A DNA stretch of 61,068 bases from Actinomadura meyerae (lineage in GTDB: Bacteria; Actinomycetota; Actinomycetes; Streptosporangiales; Streptosporangiaceae): the NCBI RefSeq assembly GCF_900188445.1, contig NZ_FZOR01000047.1:1-61068 (forward strand), written 5' to 3'. Positions within the stretch are counted from its first letter, which is position 1; every line of letters starts with the position of its first letter. Shown piece after piece: positions 17,695 to 26,142 of this stretch. Below the pieces are notes generated by a model that did not search any database, was not told where the DNA came from, and saw nothing but the letters and a program-made list of their open reading frames with translations. The position numbers and the translations under genes were made by a program.

Positions 17695-18753
17695 GTGGGA
17701 GGTGCGCGCCGAGCGGCGCTGGGACAGGCGGTGGCGACCCTCAATCCGGGGTACTTCGCGCTGGTGATGGGGACCGGGATCGTCTCGATCGGGGTCCACG
17801 CGAACGGGCTGGAGACGCTCTCCCTCGCGCTGCTGTGGCTGGCGGTCGCCGGCTACGCGGTGCTCGTCGCGGCGACCGCCTGGCGGGCCGTCGCGTTCCG
17901 CGACCGGTTGCGCGCCGACTTCACCGACCCCGCCCGCGGCTTCGGGTTCTTCACGTTCGTCGCGGGCACCGACGTCCTCGGCACCCGCATCGCCGGGGCG
18001 GGCGAGCACGGCATCGCGTTCGGGCTGCTCGCCGTCGGCGGCATCGGCTGGATCGTGCTCGGCTACGTCGTGCCGTGGACGGCGGTGCTCGGCCGCGAGG
18101 ACCGTCCCGTCATCGCGGGCGCCAATGGCACCTGGTTCATCTGGGTGGTGGCCAGCCAGTCCGTCGCGGTGCTCGCCGCGGCGCTCGAACCGGCGAGCTC
18201 CATGCGGTCCGGGCTCGCGCTCATCGCCGTCTGCTCCTGGTCGGTCGGCGTGATCCTGTACGCCGCCGCCGGCGTGTTCGTCGCCGCGCGGATGCTGGTG
18301 TACCCGCTGCGCCCGACCGACCTGACCCCGCCCTACTGGGTCGCCATGGGCGCCACCGCGATCACCGTGGTGGCCGGGGCCCGGATCGTGGAGATGGCGG
18401 ACGCGCCGATGGTGAACGCCACCCGCGGCCTCATCGCCGGGACGTGCGTCGTCTTCTGGGCGTTCGGCAGCTGGCTGATCGTCCCGCTGGTCGCGGCCGG
18501 GGTGTGGCGGCACGCCGTCCACCGCGTCCCGCTGCGGTACGAGGCGACGCTGTGGAGCATCGTGTTCCCGCTCGGCATGTACGGCGTCGCGGGCCAGTAC
18601 CTCGGCGTCGCCGACCGCCTCCCCGCGGTCGAGTGGATCGGCCGGCACGAGATGTGGGTGGCGCTCGCGGCGTGGGCGCTCGTCTTCGCGGCGATGCTCG
18701 TCCACCTGGGCCGGACGCTGGTCTGGCCCCGGCCGGCGGCCGCCGAGTCGTAG
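17695..18753 (+). CDS. TDT family (TehA/SLAC1-like) transporter in the nar operon
   Basis: 352 residues with about ten membrane helices. The first helix begins LNPGYFALVMGTGIVSIG, the signature start of the tellurite-resistance/dicarboxylate transporter (TDT) family that includes SLAC1 anion channels. The GTG start lies 1 bp after narI. No NarK-type nitrate/nitrite porter is seen in the window, and this gene holds the place often taken by narK in other actinomycetes. A role in anion (nitrate or nitrite) passage is inference; export of another anion is equally possible. The stop codon lies inside the first unit of an 18-bp tandem repeat. Confidence 0.85.
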   Translation: MGGARRAALGQAVATLNPGYFALVMGTGIVSIGVHANGLETLSLALLWLAVAGYAVLVAATAWRAVAFRDRLRADFTDPARGFGFFTFVAGTDVLGTRIAGAGEHGIAFGLLAVGGIGWIVLGYVVPWTAVLGREDRPVIAGANGTWFIWVVASQSVAVLAAALEPASSMRSGLALIAVCSWSVGVILYAAAGVFVAARMLVYPLRPTDLTPPYWVAMGATAITVVAGARIVEMADAPMVNATRGLIAGTCVVFWAFGSWLIVPLVAAGVWRHAVHRVPLRYEATLWSIVFPLGMYGVAGQYLGVADRLPAVEWIGRHEMWVALAAWALVFAAMLVHLGRTLVWPRPAAAES

Positions 18754-18809
18754 CGCCCGGAAGAGCCGTAGCGCCCGGAAGAGTCGTAGCGCCCGGAAAG
18801 AGTCGTAGC
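18745..18809. repeat. 18-bp tandem repeat spanning the TDT gene's stop codon
   Basis: Three full copies of an 18-bp unit (GAGTCGTAGCGCCCGGAA and one-base variants) start at 18745, 18763 and 18781. After one extra A, a partial fourth copy covers 18800-18809. Each full copy carries an in-frame TAG, the first being the transporter's real stop. This is a minisatellite, not a CRISPR, as there are no spacers. Confidence 0.9.
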
Positions 18810-18890
18810 ACGGCATCAGCCGATCGGTTGATGGCGGGACGAGCGGGCCGGGCGATGTGCGCGGGCACCGCCCGCCGCGATGCTCGGAAC

Positions 18891-19796
18891 ATGCCGATCA
18901 TCGAAGTCAGCGGCCTGCGCAAGGTCTATGGCGGCCGTCCCGTGGTGGACGGCGTCACGTTCGCCGTCGAAGAGGGGGAGATCTTCGGGATCCTCGGCCC
19001 CAACGGCGCGGGGAAGACGACGACCGTCGAGTGCCTGGAGGGGCTGCGCGAGCCCGACGGGGGCACCGTCCGCGTCGCCGGGCTCGACCCGCGCACCGAG
19101 CGCGCGGAGCTGACCCGGATCCTCGGCGTCCAGCTCCAGGAGAGCGAACTCCAGGAGAAGCTGACCGTGCGGGAGGCGCTGGAGCTCTACAGCGCCTTCT
19201 ACCCGGACCCGGCGGACTGGCGCGAACTCGCCGAGCGCCTCGGCATCACCGGCAAGCTCACCACCCGCTTCGGGAAGCTGTCCGGCGGCCAGAAGCAGCG
19301 CCTGTTCATCGCGCTCGCCCTCATCGGCCGGCCCCGGATCGTCGTCCTGGACGAGCTGACCACCGGCCTGGACCCGCGTGCCCGCCGCGACACCTGGCAG
19401 CTGATCGAGGACGTCCGGGGCTCCGGCGTCACCGTCCTGCTCGTCACCCACTTCATGGAGGAGGCGCAGCGCCTCTGCGACCGGATCGCGGTGTTCAAGG
19501 AGGGCCGCGTCGCGGCGCTCGACACCCCCGCCGGGCTGATCCGGCGCAGCGCCGGCGGCACCGTGCTCTCCTTCACCCCGTCCCGTCCCCTCGACGACGG
19601 CGAGCTGACCGGCCTGCCCGAGGCCACGGCATTCGAGCTGCGGGACGGCCGGGTCACCGTGCACGGCACCGACGCGACCGTCAACGCGGTCGTCTCGCTG
19701 CTCGCCCGCCGCCAGATCACCGCCCACCAGCTGCGGATCACCGATTCCACGCTGGACGACGCCTTCCTCGAACTCACCGCAGAGCAGGAGAACTGA
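18891..19796 (+). CDS. ABC transporter ATP-binding protein (drug-export/ABC-2 type)
   Basis: 301 residues. Walker A GPNGAGKT at 36-43, signature KLSGGQKQR, Walker B RIVVLDELTTGLDP and H-loop LLVTHFMEE are all intact. The C-terminal 80 residues form the extra domain common in BcrA/DrrA-type subunits. It powers the permease encoded 1 bp downstream. The pair is followed by a histidine kinase and response regulator, the usual plan of export systems induced by a membrane-active compound. Start at the ATG in GGAACATG, just after the tandem repeat region. Confidence 0.93.
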   Translation: MPIIEVSGLRKVYGGRPVVDGVTFAVEEGEIFGILGPNGAGKTTTVECLEGLREPDGGTVRVAGLDPRTERAELTRILGVQLQESELQEKLTVREALELYSAFYPDPADWRELAERLGITGKLTTRFGKLSGGQKQRLFIALALIGRPRIVVLDELTTGLDPRARRDTWQLIEDVRGSGVTVLLVTHFMEEAQRLCDRIAVFKEGRVAALDTPAGLIRRSAGGTVLSFTPSRPLDDGELTGLPEATAFELRDGRVTVHGTDATVNAVVSLLARRQITAHQLRITDSTLDDAFLELTAEQEN

Positions 19797-19797
19797 C

Positions 19798-20538
19798 GTG
19801 TCCGCGTCCACCGCCGTCCTCAAGGCCGAAGCCCGGCTCTTCTCCCGCGAGCCGTTCACCCTGTTCTGGATCGTCGCCTTCCCGACCGTGCTGCTGACGA
19901 TCCTCGGGCTGATCCCGTCGTTCCGGGACCCCGACCCCTCCCTCGGCGGCGACCGGGTCATCGACCTGTACGTGCCGGTCAACGTGCTGCTCGCGCTGAT
20001 CATGGCGGGGATCCAGGCGCTGCCGCCCGTCCTGTCCGGCTACCGGGAGCGCGGCATCCTGCGGCGCATGTCGACCACGCCGGTGCGGCCGGGGTCGCTG
20101 CTGGCCGCGCAGATCGTCCTGCACTTCGGCGCCGCGCTGGGGTCGGCGCTGCTGGTCATCGCCGTCGGCCGGATCGCCTTCGGCGTCTCGCTGCCCGGCC
20201 AGGCGCCCGGCTACCTGCTGGCGCTGCTGCTCGGCGCCCTCAGCGCGCTCGGGCTGGGCGCGGCGGTCACGGCGGTCACGCCGACCAGCAAGGCGACGAC
20301 CGTCGTCGGCTCGATCGTGTTCTTCCCGGCGATGTTCCTCGCGGGGGTGTGGGTGCCGGTCCAGGCCATGCCCGAGCTGCTGCGGCGCGTCGTGGAGTAC
20401 TTCCCGTTCGGGGCCGCGTCGCAGGCCCTCCACCAGGCCGCCGAGGGCGGCTGGCCGGACTGGGCGCACCTGGGCGTCACCGCGGGGTGGGCCGCCGTCC
20501 TGATCGCCGCCGCCGTTCGCTGGTTCCGCTGGGAGTAG
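19798..20538 (+). CDS. ABC-2 type transporter permease
   Basis: 246 residues, six membrane helices (about 20-40, 58-76, 98-125, 137-158, 167-185, 222-240). The LSGYRERGILRRMSTTPVRPG stretch between helices 2 and 3 is the coupling region typical of ABC-2 permeases. It begins with GTG one base after the ATPase gene's stop. The cargo is unknown: a drug, lipid or peptide. The two-component genes follow after 14 bp. Confidence 0.92.
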   Translation: MSASTAVLKAEARLFSREPFTLFWIVAFPTVLLTILGLIPSFRDPDPSLGGDRVIDLYVPVNVLLALIMAGIQALPPVLSGYRERGILRRMSTTPVRPGSLLAAQIVLHFGAALGSALLVIAVGRIAFGVSLPGQAPGYLLALLLGALSALGLGAAVTAVTPTSKATTVVGSIVFFPAMFLAGVWVPVQAMPELLRRVVEYFPFGAASQALHQAAEGGWPDWAHLGVTAGWAAVLIAAAVRWFRWE

Positions 20539-20552
20539 GGGAAACTGGGGCA

Positions 20553-21716
20553 ATGGCGACAATCCAGGAGCAATGGGAGCGGTTCTATCGCTGGGGGCCG
20601 TTCGCCCTGCTGCTGCTCGCGACCCTCCTGGCCCTGCTCATCCGCGACCTGGTCATGTCGGTGGCGGAGGAGCGGGCGGCCGTGGCCCTCCTGGTCACCG
20701 CGCTGGCGCTCCAGATCCTGTACGCCGGGCGGAAGATCCCGGGGCCCGTCTACTACTGGACGCGGACCGCCCTCGCCTTCGCCCTGTCCTGGCTGAACCC
20801 GTTCTACTCCGTCTACGCCGTGCTCGGGTACTTCGACGCCCAGCACTTCCTGAGCCGGCGCTGGGCCATGGCCGGCGCGTCCGTCACGGCGGTCACCATG
20901 GCGGGCGCGCAGTCGGGCGGGCTGCCGCCGGACGGCCTCGGCCAGGCGGCCGGATTCGCCGGGCTCCTCGTGCTGAACTCCGGCCTCGTCGCCATCTTCG
21001 GCGCCCTCGCCGACCGGGAGGCCGAGCGCGGCCGCGTCCAGGAGGAGACGATCGCCGAACTCGAACGGACCAACGCCCGGCTGGAGCAGGCCCTCGCCGA
21101 GAACGCCGGGCTCCAGGCCCAGCTCCTCGTCCAGGCCCGCGAGGCCGGCGTCAGCGACGAGCGCCGCCGCCTCGCCGCCGAGATCCACGACACCATCGCG
21201 CAGGGCCTCGCGGGCATCATCACCCAGCTCCAGGCCGCCGAGGACAGCGAGCACGTCCGCCGCGCCACCGACCTCGCCCGCGCGAGCCTGCGCGAGGCCC
21301 GCCGGTCCGTGCAGGACCTCGCGCCCGCCGACCTGGAGCACGGCACGCTGCCCGAGGCGCTGAAGAAGGTCGCCGAGGGCCGGGCCCGGTTCACCGTCAC
21401 CGGGACGGTCGAGCCGCTGCACGACGAGCTGGAGGCCGCGCTGCTGCGCATCGCCCAGGAGGCCCTCGCCAACGCCGACCGCCACGCGCACGCCGAGCGC
21501 GTCGGCGTGACCCTCTCCTACATGGACGACGAGGTGACCCTGGACGTCCGCGACGACGGCCGGGGCTTCGCCGTCGCCGCCCGCCCGTCCGGCGGCTTCG
21601 GCCTGACCGCCATGCGCGAGCGGGCCGAGCGCGTCGCCGGCACCCTGGAGGTCGAGTCCGAACCGGGCCGGGGCACGGCCGTGTCCGCCCGCGTACCGTT
21701 GATCCGCCATGCCTGA
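20553..21716 (+). CDS. Sensor histidine kinase (HisKA_3, NarL/DesK class)
   Basis: 387 residues. About five N-terminal membrane helices fill the first 150 residues with almost no extracellular loop, so it probably senses within the membrane. A coiled coil follows (about 155-200), then ERRRLAAEIHDTIAQGLAGI with the phospho-accepting His212, and an HATPase domain with the N-box IAQEALANADRHAHA and G-box DDGRGFAVA and GGFGLTAMRERA. It overlaps the response regulator gene by 8 bp. Together with the ABC pair it forms a probable four-gene stress-response operon. Confidence 0.93.
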   Translation: MATIQEQWERFYRWGPFALLLLATLLALLIRDLVMSVAEERAAVALLVTALALQILYAGRKIPGPVYYWTRTALAFALSWLNPFYSVYAVLGYFDAQHFLSRRWAMAGASVTAVTMAGAQSGGLPPDGLGQAAGFAGLLVLNSGLVAIFGALADREAERGRVQEETIAELERTNARLEQALAENAGLQAQLLVQAREAGVSDERRRLAAEIHDTIAQGLAGIITQLQAAEDSEHVRRATDLARASLREARRSVQDLAPADLEHGTLPEALKKVAEGRARFTVTGTVEPLHDELEAALLRIAQEALANADRHAHAERVGVTLSYMDDEVTLDVRDDGRGFAVAARPSGGFGLTAMRERAERVAGTLEVESEPGRGTAVSARVPLIRHA

Positions 21717-22407
21717 TGACACCGTGCCTGGTGACACTGTGCCTGACACCACCGTGCCCGATGACAGCGGTGAGCGCTCCGCCCGGATCACGCTGCTGAT
21801 CGTCGATGACCACCCGGTCGTCCGGGACGGCCTGCGCGGCATGTTCACCGCCGACCCCGGATTCGAGGTGCTCGCCGAGGCCGCCGACGGCCGCGAGGCC
21901 GTGGCGCTCGCCGCCGAGCACCGGCCGGACGTCGTCCTCATGGACCTGCGGATGCCCGGTGGAGGCGGCGTCGAGGCCATCTCCGAGCTCACCCGGCGCG
22001 GGCTGCCCTGCAAGGTGCTCGTCCTCACCACCTACGACACCGACACCGACACGATCCCGGCGATCGAGGCGGGCGCGACCGGCTACCTGCTGAAGGACGC
22101 CCCGCGCGACGAGCTGTTCGACGCCGTCCGCGCCGCCGCCGAGGGCCGGACCGTGCTGTCCCCGGCCATCGCGGCTCGGCTGGTCTCGCGGGTGCGCGAC
22201 CCGCGCGGCGGCGGCTCGCTGAGCGCCCGCGAGCTGGAGGTGCTGCGGCTCGTGGCGCGCGGCACCGGCAACCGGGAGATCGCCGCCGAGCTGTTCATCA
22301 GCGAGGCCACGGTCAAGACCCACCTCACGCACATCTACGCCAAGCTGGACGTCAACGACCGGGCCGCGGCCGTGGCCACCGCCTACGAACGGCACCTGCT
22401 GCCCTAG
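21709..22407 (+). CDS. LuxR/NarL-type response regulator
   Basis: 232 residues. The receiver domain has the acidic pair DD at 34-35, the phospho-acceptor Asp79 in VVLMDLRMPG, and K near 125 in YLLKDAPRDE. The C-terminal HTH reads LSARELEVLRLVARGTGNRE then SEATVKTHLTHIYAKL. The first 20 residues are a low-complexity Pro/Asp/Thr tail made by a short DNA repeat just after the start, so a later start is possible. Partner of the overlapping kinase. Confidence 0.93.
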   Translation: MPDDTVPGDTVPDTTVPDDSGERSARITLLIVDDHPVVRDGLRGMFTADPGFEVLAEAADGREAVALAAEHRPDVVLMDLRMPGGGGVEAISELTRRGLPCKVLVLTTYDTDTDTIPAIEAGATGYLLKDAPRDELFDAVRAAAEGRTVLSPAIAARLVSRVRDPRGGGSLSARELEVLRLVARGTGNREIAAELFISEATVKTHLTHIYAKLDVNDRAAAVATAYERHLLP

Positions 22408-22422
22408 CCCCGTGAGCGGTCG

Positions 22423-22480
22423 GGGCTCGTCCAGGGCCAGCAGGGCTCGTCCAGGCCCAGCAGGGCCAGGAGGGCTCGTC
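22423..22480. repeat. 20-bp tandem repeat between convergent genes
   Basis: Two copies of a 20-bp unit (22423-22442 and 22443-22462) differ at one position. Fragments of the unit follow at 22463-22471 and 22472-22480. The last fragment touches the stop of the convergent amidase gene. The repeat fills most of the 71-bp gap after the response regulator. Confidence 0.85.
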
Positions 22481-23489
22481 AGCGCTCGGAGAGGTAGCGG
22501 CGCGCGGTCTCGCGCAGGCGATCGTGGGCGCCGTCGTAGGCGGAGACCCCCGGCAGGACGGCCTTGGGGAGCTTGGCGAGCATCGTGTAGTTCGTGTCGA
22601 CGACGTTGCCGGCCGGGGCGAGGCCCGCCTGGCTGACGAGCTGGTAAGCGTCCAGCTCCTCCAGGCCGAGGAGGGCGGACGTCCAGGTGACCAGGTCGTG
22701 CTGGCTGATCCGGAAGGCGTCCTCCAGCGGGCGCGCCGAGCCGGTCGACATCAGGTGGAGGTCGTCCTCCAGCCGGGGCCAGGCCGGCGCGGCGCCCTTG
22801 ATCAGGTCGACGGCCACGACGGTGTTCATCGCCGCCTCGACGGCCGTCCCGCACACCTCGCCCTCGCCCTGCCGGCAGTGGCCGTCGCCGAGGGAGATGA
22901 GCGCGCCCGGCACGTTGACGGGGAAGTAGGCGGTCGTGCCCGCCCGCATCTCCGGGGTGTCCATGTTGCCGCCGTGCGCGCCCGGCGTGATGCTCATGAT
23001 CACCTCATCGGCGGCGGGCGCGACGCCCACCGTGCCGTGCATCGGGTCGAGGGGCAGCTCCACCTCGAAGTCGCCGCGCCGGGCGCGGAAGCGGCACACG
23101 CCGCGGGCGGCGTCGACCTCGTAGACCCAGACCCGCTCCTCCAGCGCCGGGTGCAGCATCGCCGTCGCGTGCGTCGTGGTCAGCGCCCCGAAGTGCGGGA
23201 ACGTGGTGGAGACCGCCCAGTCGCGGGCGGGGCGGATGTCGATGAAGTGCACCGCGACCGCGTCGCCGGGCTCGGCGCCCTCGACCGCGATCGGGCCGGT
23301 CACCGGGTTCAGGTAGGGGAACGTGCACACCTGGCTCGGCAGGTCGTCCACACCTTTGACCGCGCCGCCGAAGCAGTCCTCGGTGGTCAGTTCCACCACG
23401 GTTCCCGGGGCGACCGTGAGGGCCGCCTCCCGCCCGCCGAACGCGTAGGCGGGCTCCGCGCCGTCCAGCGCGACCACGTTGAGCGTCAC
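22479..23489 (-). CDS. Acetamidase/formamidase (FmdA_AmdA family)
   Basis: 336 residues, normal for the family. Typical stretches are VELTTEDCFGGAVKG, GPIAVEGAEPGDAVAVHFID, the conserved ITPGAHGGNMD, and LISLGDGHCRQGEGEVCGTAVE. It hydrolyses formamide or acetamide to ammonia and the acid in the cytoplasm. GTG start overlaps the permease stop by 3 bp (GTGA), so permease and amidase are translated together. With the AmiC-like gene upstream this forms a short-chain amide uptake and use locus. Confidence 0.93.
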   Translation of the reverse strand: MTLNVVALDGAEPAYAFGGREAALTVAPGTVVELTTEDCFGGAVKGVDDLPSQVCTFPYLNPVTGPIAVEGAEPGDAVAVHFIDIRPARDWAVSTTFPHFGALTTTHATAMLHPALEERVWVYEVDAARGVCRFRARRGDFEVELPLDPMHGTVGVAPAADEVIMSITPGAHGGNMDTPEMRAGTTAYFPVNVPGALISLGDGHCRQGEGEVCGTAVEAAMNTVVAVDLIKGAAPAWPRLEDDLHLMSTGSARPLEDAFRISQHDLVTWTSALLGLEELDAYQLVSQAGLAPAGNVVDTNYTMLAKLPKAVLPGVSAYDGAHDRLRETARRYLSER

Positions 23490-24883
23490 TTTCCGTCCTC
23501 CTCCTCTTCGATGCCGGCCAGGGCCGGGCGCCGGTGCCGGACGAGCAGCGCGACCAGTACGGCCACCCCGATCGCCAGCCACAGGAACGCCAGCTTCTGC
23601 GCCGCGACCTTCGCGTTGACGACCACATAACCAAGGATCAGGAAACCGATCGCGGGCGCGACCAGGTGCCGCCACCAGTCCCGGCTGCCCGAGCGGACGA
23701 CGTAGTGCACGACGACCGACACGTGCAGCGTCAGGAACGCCGTCATCGCACCGAAGTTGACCAGCGAGCTGAGCAGCGTGATGCCGTCGTCCCGCTCCGC
23801 CATGTAGAGGCCGAGCGCCAGCGACACCGCCGCGACCAGCAGCGTCGCGTTCACCGGGACGCGCCGCGTCGGGTGCACCCTGGCGAGGAAGCGGGGGAGC
23901 TGCCGGTCGCGCGCCATCGCGTACAGCAGCCGGGACGTCGCCGCCTGCGCCACCAGCGAGTTCGCGAAGCCCCACGCGATCGCGGTGGCCAGCGCCGTGA
24001 GCTTGGCCAGCCACGCGCCGCCCGCGACCCGCGCGGCGTCGTAGAACGCGGTCCCGTCCGGGTCGCCGTCCTTCACCAGCGCGTCCGGGTCGGGGACGAG
24101 CAGCGACGCCACCCACGTCTGGACGATGAACAGCAGCCCGACCAGCACCAGCGCCGCGACCATCGAGCGGCCGATGGCGCGCGCGGACTCGCGGTTCTCC
24201 TCCGCCAGCGTCGAGATGCCGTCGAAGCCGAGGAAGCTCAGCACGGCGATGGACACCGCGCCGAACACCAGCCCCCACGAGAACGTGTCGCCGTTGTAGA
24301 TCGGGGTGAACCCGCCGCCGCCGTGCCCCTTGCCCTGCGCCAGCGCCACCACGCCCACGACCAGGAAGATCGCCAGGATGGCCAGCTCGGCGAGCAGCAT
24401 GATCCGGTTGATCCGCGCGGTCATCTCGATGCCGAAGAAGTTGACGACCGTGTTGAGGACGACGAACCCGGCGAGCCACAGCCACACCGGGACGCCGGGC
24501 ACCAGCGAGTTCATCGCCACGCTCGCGATCAGGTACAGCAGGCCCGGCACCAGCACGTAGTCGAGCAGGATCATCCAGCCGGCCAGGAACCCGACGGGCG
24601 CCGCGATCCCGCGCCCGGCGTAGGTGTAGACGGACCCCGCCATCGGGAACGCCCGCGACATCTGCGCGTACGACGCGGCGGTGAACAGCATGGCCAGCAT
24701 GCCGACCGCGTACGCCAGCGCGACCATGCCGCCCGCGCCCTCGAAGACGCTGCCGAAGATGCCGAACGGCGCGATCGGCACCATGAAGATCAGCCCGTAG
24801 ACCACCAGGTCGCGGAAGCCGAGCGAGCGCTTCAGCTCCTGCGTGTAGCCGTACTGTTCGAGCTTCGCCTGCTCGGTGCTCAT
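23486..24883 (-). CDS. APC family permease, likely amide or amino-acid importer
   Basis: 465 residues with twelve membrane helices. The N-terminus has YTQELKRSLGFRDLVVYGLI and MVPIAPFGIFGSVF, the first helix of APC permeases, and AFPMAGSVYTYAGRGI in helix 3. The tail ends in acidic residues (IEEEEDGK). Coupling with acetamidase/formamidase suggests it imports the amide or a related nitrogen compound; family membership alone does not fix the substrate. A tandem palindrome lies 59 bp upstream. Confidence 0.9.
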   Translation of the reverse strand: MSTEQAKLEQYGYTQELKRSLGFRDLVVYGLIFMVPIAPFGIFGSVFEGAGGMVALAYAVGMLAMLFTAASYAQMSRAFPMAGSVYTYAGRGIAAPVGFLAGWMILLDYVLVPGLLYLIASVAMNSLVPGVPVWLWLAGFVVLNTVVNFFGIEMTARINRIMLLAELAILAIFLVVGVVALAQGKGHGGGGFTPIYNGDTFSWGLVFGAVSIAVLSFLGFDGISTLAEENRESARAIGRSMVAALVLVGLLFIVQTWVASLLVPDPDALVKDGDPDGTAFYDAARVAGGAWLAKLTALATAIAWGFANSLVAQAATSRLLYAMARDRQLPRFLARVHPTRRVPVNATLLVAAVSLALGLYMAERDDGITLLSSLVNFGAMTAFLTLHVSVVVHYVVRSGSRDWWRHLVAPAIGFLILGYVVVNAKVAAQKLAFLWLAIGVAVLVALLVRHRRPALAGIEEEEDGK

Positions 24884-24941
24884 GGCCCCTCCTCCGCGCG
24901 GGGGACCCGCCCCGCGCCGTGAGCGACCCTAGAGCCTTTCC

Positions 24942-24968
24942 TTTCAGATGAAAAGATTTCAAACGAAA
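24942..24968. promoter_or_regulatory. Operator/promoter candidate upstream of the permease-amidase operon
   Basis: TTTCAGATGAAA (24942-24953) is a perfect 5-2-5 palindrome. A second, looser copy TTTC-AAAC-GAAA follows at 24957-24968. On the minus strand a possible -35 TTTTCA and -10 TAGGGT, 17 bp apart, overlap the first palindrome. The AT-rich stretch is striking in this context. A MarR or AmiC-linked regulator is the likely user. Confidence 0.5.
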
Positions 24969-24972
24969 AGAA

Positions 24973-26091
24973 TCACAGTCGGGCGATCACGCTGAGGTCC
25001 AGGCCGTCCGCCCTGGCCAGGTAGGTCGCCGCGGGCGGCGGGCCGAGCGGCGCCGCCGACCACGCGAGCCGCGCCGCCCGGTCGCCGCCGCCGAGCAGCC
25101 GGACCGCGCCGGACCGCCCGTCCCGCGCCGTCAGCAGCCCCGCCGCCGCGAGCGCCGCCGCCAGGTGCACGCCGTCGTAGCAGCCCTCCGCGTAGGTGTC
25201 GAGGACGGGCGCCGCCTCCCCGAACGCCGCCCGGTACCGCTCGGCCAGCGCGATCCGCCGGTCGTCGCCCTGCCCGGCGAACGACCGCATCGCCGAGTAC
25301 AGCTCCCCGGTGTCGTCCCCGCCCGCCGCGAGCAGCACGTTCTCCTCCAGCGCCCCCGACAGCCGCACCACCCGGGACGCCGGGCGCGCCGCCGCGAACA
25401 CCCGGTTGAACACCGCGAGGTCCCGGCCGACCAGGCTGAGCAGGATCGCCTGCGCGCCCGCCCGCTCCAGCGCGTCCACCAGCTCCTCGAACGCGGCCTC
25501 CGGATCGTCCCCGGACGCCAGCGGGAACGGGACGAGCCGGTCCAGCACCACCTCGGCGCCGAGCGAGCGCACCAGCCGCGCCGCCACCCGGTGCACCGAC
25601 CGCGGCCAGATGTAGTCGTTGCCCACCAGCGCCCACCGCCGCAGGCCCCGCCGCTCGCTCAGCCGCCGCACCGCGGGCCCGAGCTGCCGCTCCGGCGAGT
25701 CGCCGAGCAGCACCACGCCCGCACCCCGCGGCCCGCCCTCGTGCGGCGGCGTGAAGATGTACGGCACCACCCCGGCGAGCGCCGCCTCCAGGGCCCGGTG
25801 CACGTCGCTCGTATGGAAGCCCACGAACGCCTGGACGAGCCCCGCCCCGGCGAGGAACCGCGCCTCGGCCGCCACCGCCTCCGGCCGGCGCCCGGCGTCC
25901 ACCGGCACCAGTTCCACGCCCCGCCCCGCCGCGTTGACCTCGATCGCCGCCAGCCGCGCCGCGCTCAGCCCGGACGGCCCGGTCAGCCCGAGCGGCCCGG
26001 ACAGCGGCAGCAGCAGCCCGAGCCGCAGCACCCCGGCGTCCGGCCCGGTGACCAGCAGCTCCGTGGCGTCCCGCAGCACCGAATCGCTCAT
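24973..26091 (-). CDS. AmiC-like periplasmic-binding-fold amide sensor (cytoplasmic)
   Basis: 372 residues of the type I periplasmic-binding fold seen in AmiC, UrtA and FmdD: LRLGLLLPLSGPLGLTGPSGL at the start, SERRGLRRWALVGNDYIWPR in the middle, and DTYAEGCYDGVHLAAALAAA near the end. No signal peptide or lipobox is present, so it most likely works in the cytoplasm as a sensor like Pseudomonas AmiC rather than as a transporter's binding protein. No AmiR-type ANTAR partner is encoded nearby; the divergent MarR gene (51 bp away) is the only regulator present. Confidence 0.8.
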   Translation of the reverse strand: MSDSVLRDATELLVTGPDAGVLRLGLLLPLSGPLGLTGPSGLSAARLAAIEVNAAGRGVELVPVDAGRRPEAVAAEARFLAGAGLVQAFVGFHTSDVHRALEAALAGVVPYIFTPPHEGGPRGAGVVLLGDSPERQLGPAVRRLSERRGLRRWALVGNDYIWPRSVHRVAARLVRSLGAEVVLDRLVPFPLASGDDPEAAFEELVDALERAGAQAILLSLVGRDLAVFNRVFAAARPASRVVRLSGALEENVLLAAGGDDTGELYSAMRSFAGQGDDRRIALAERYRAAFGEAAPVLDTYAEGCYDGVHLAAALAAAGLLTARDGRSGAVRLLGGGDRAARLAWSAAPLGPPPAATYLARADGLDLSVIARL

Positions 26092-26142
26092 GACCCGGCA
26101 AGTATGCTCTGTGGACGGACGGCCGGAACAGGGGAGACGCAC

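Noticed and set aside
18745..18809. Possible CRISPR-like array
   Set aside because: Units are directly adjacent with no spacers and no cas genes are present; a simple tandem repeat.
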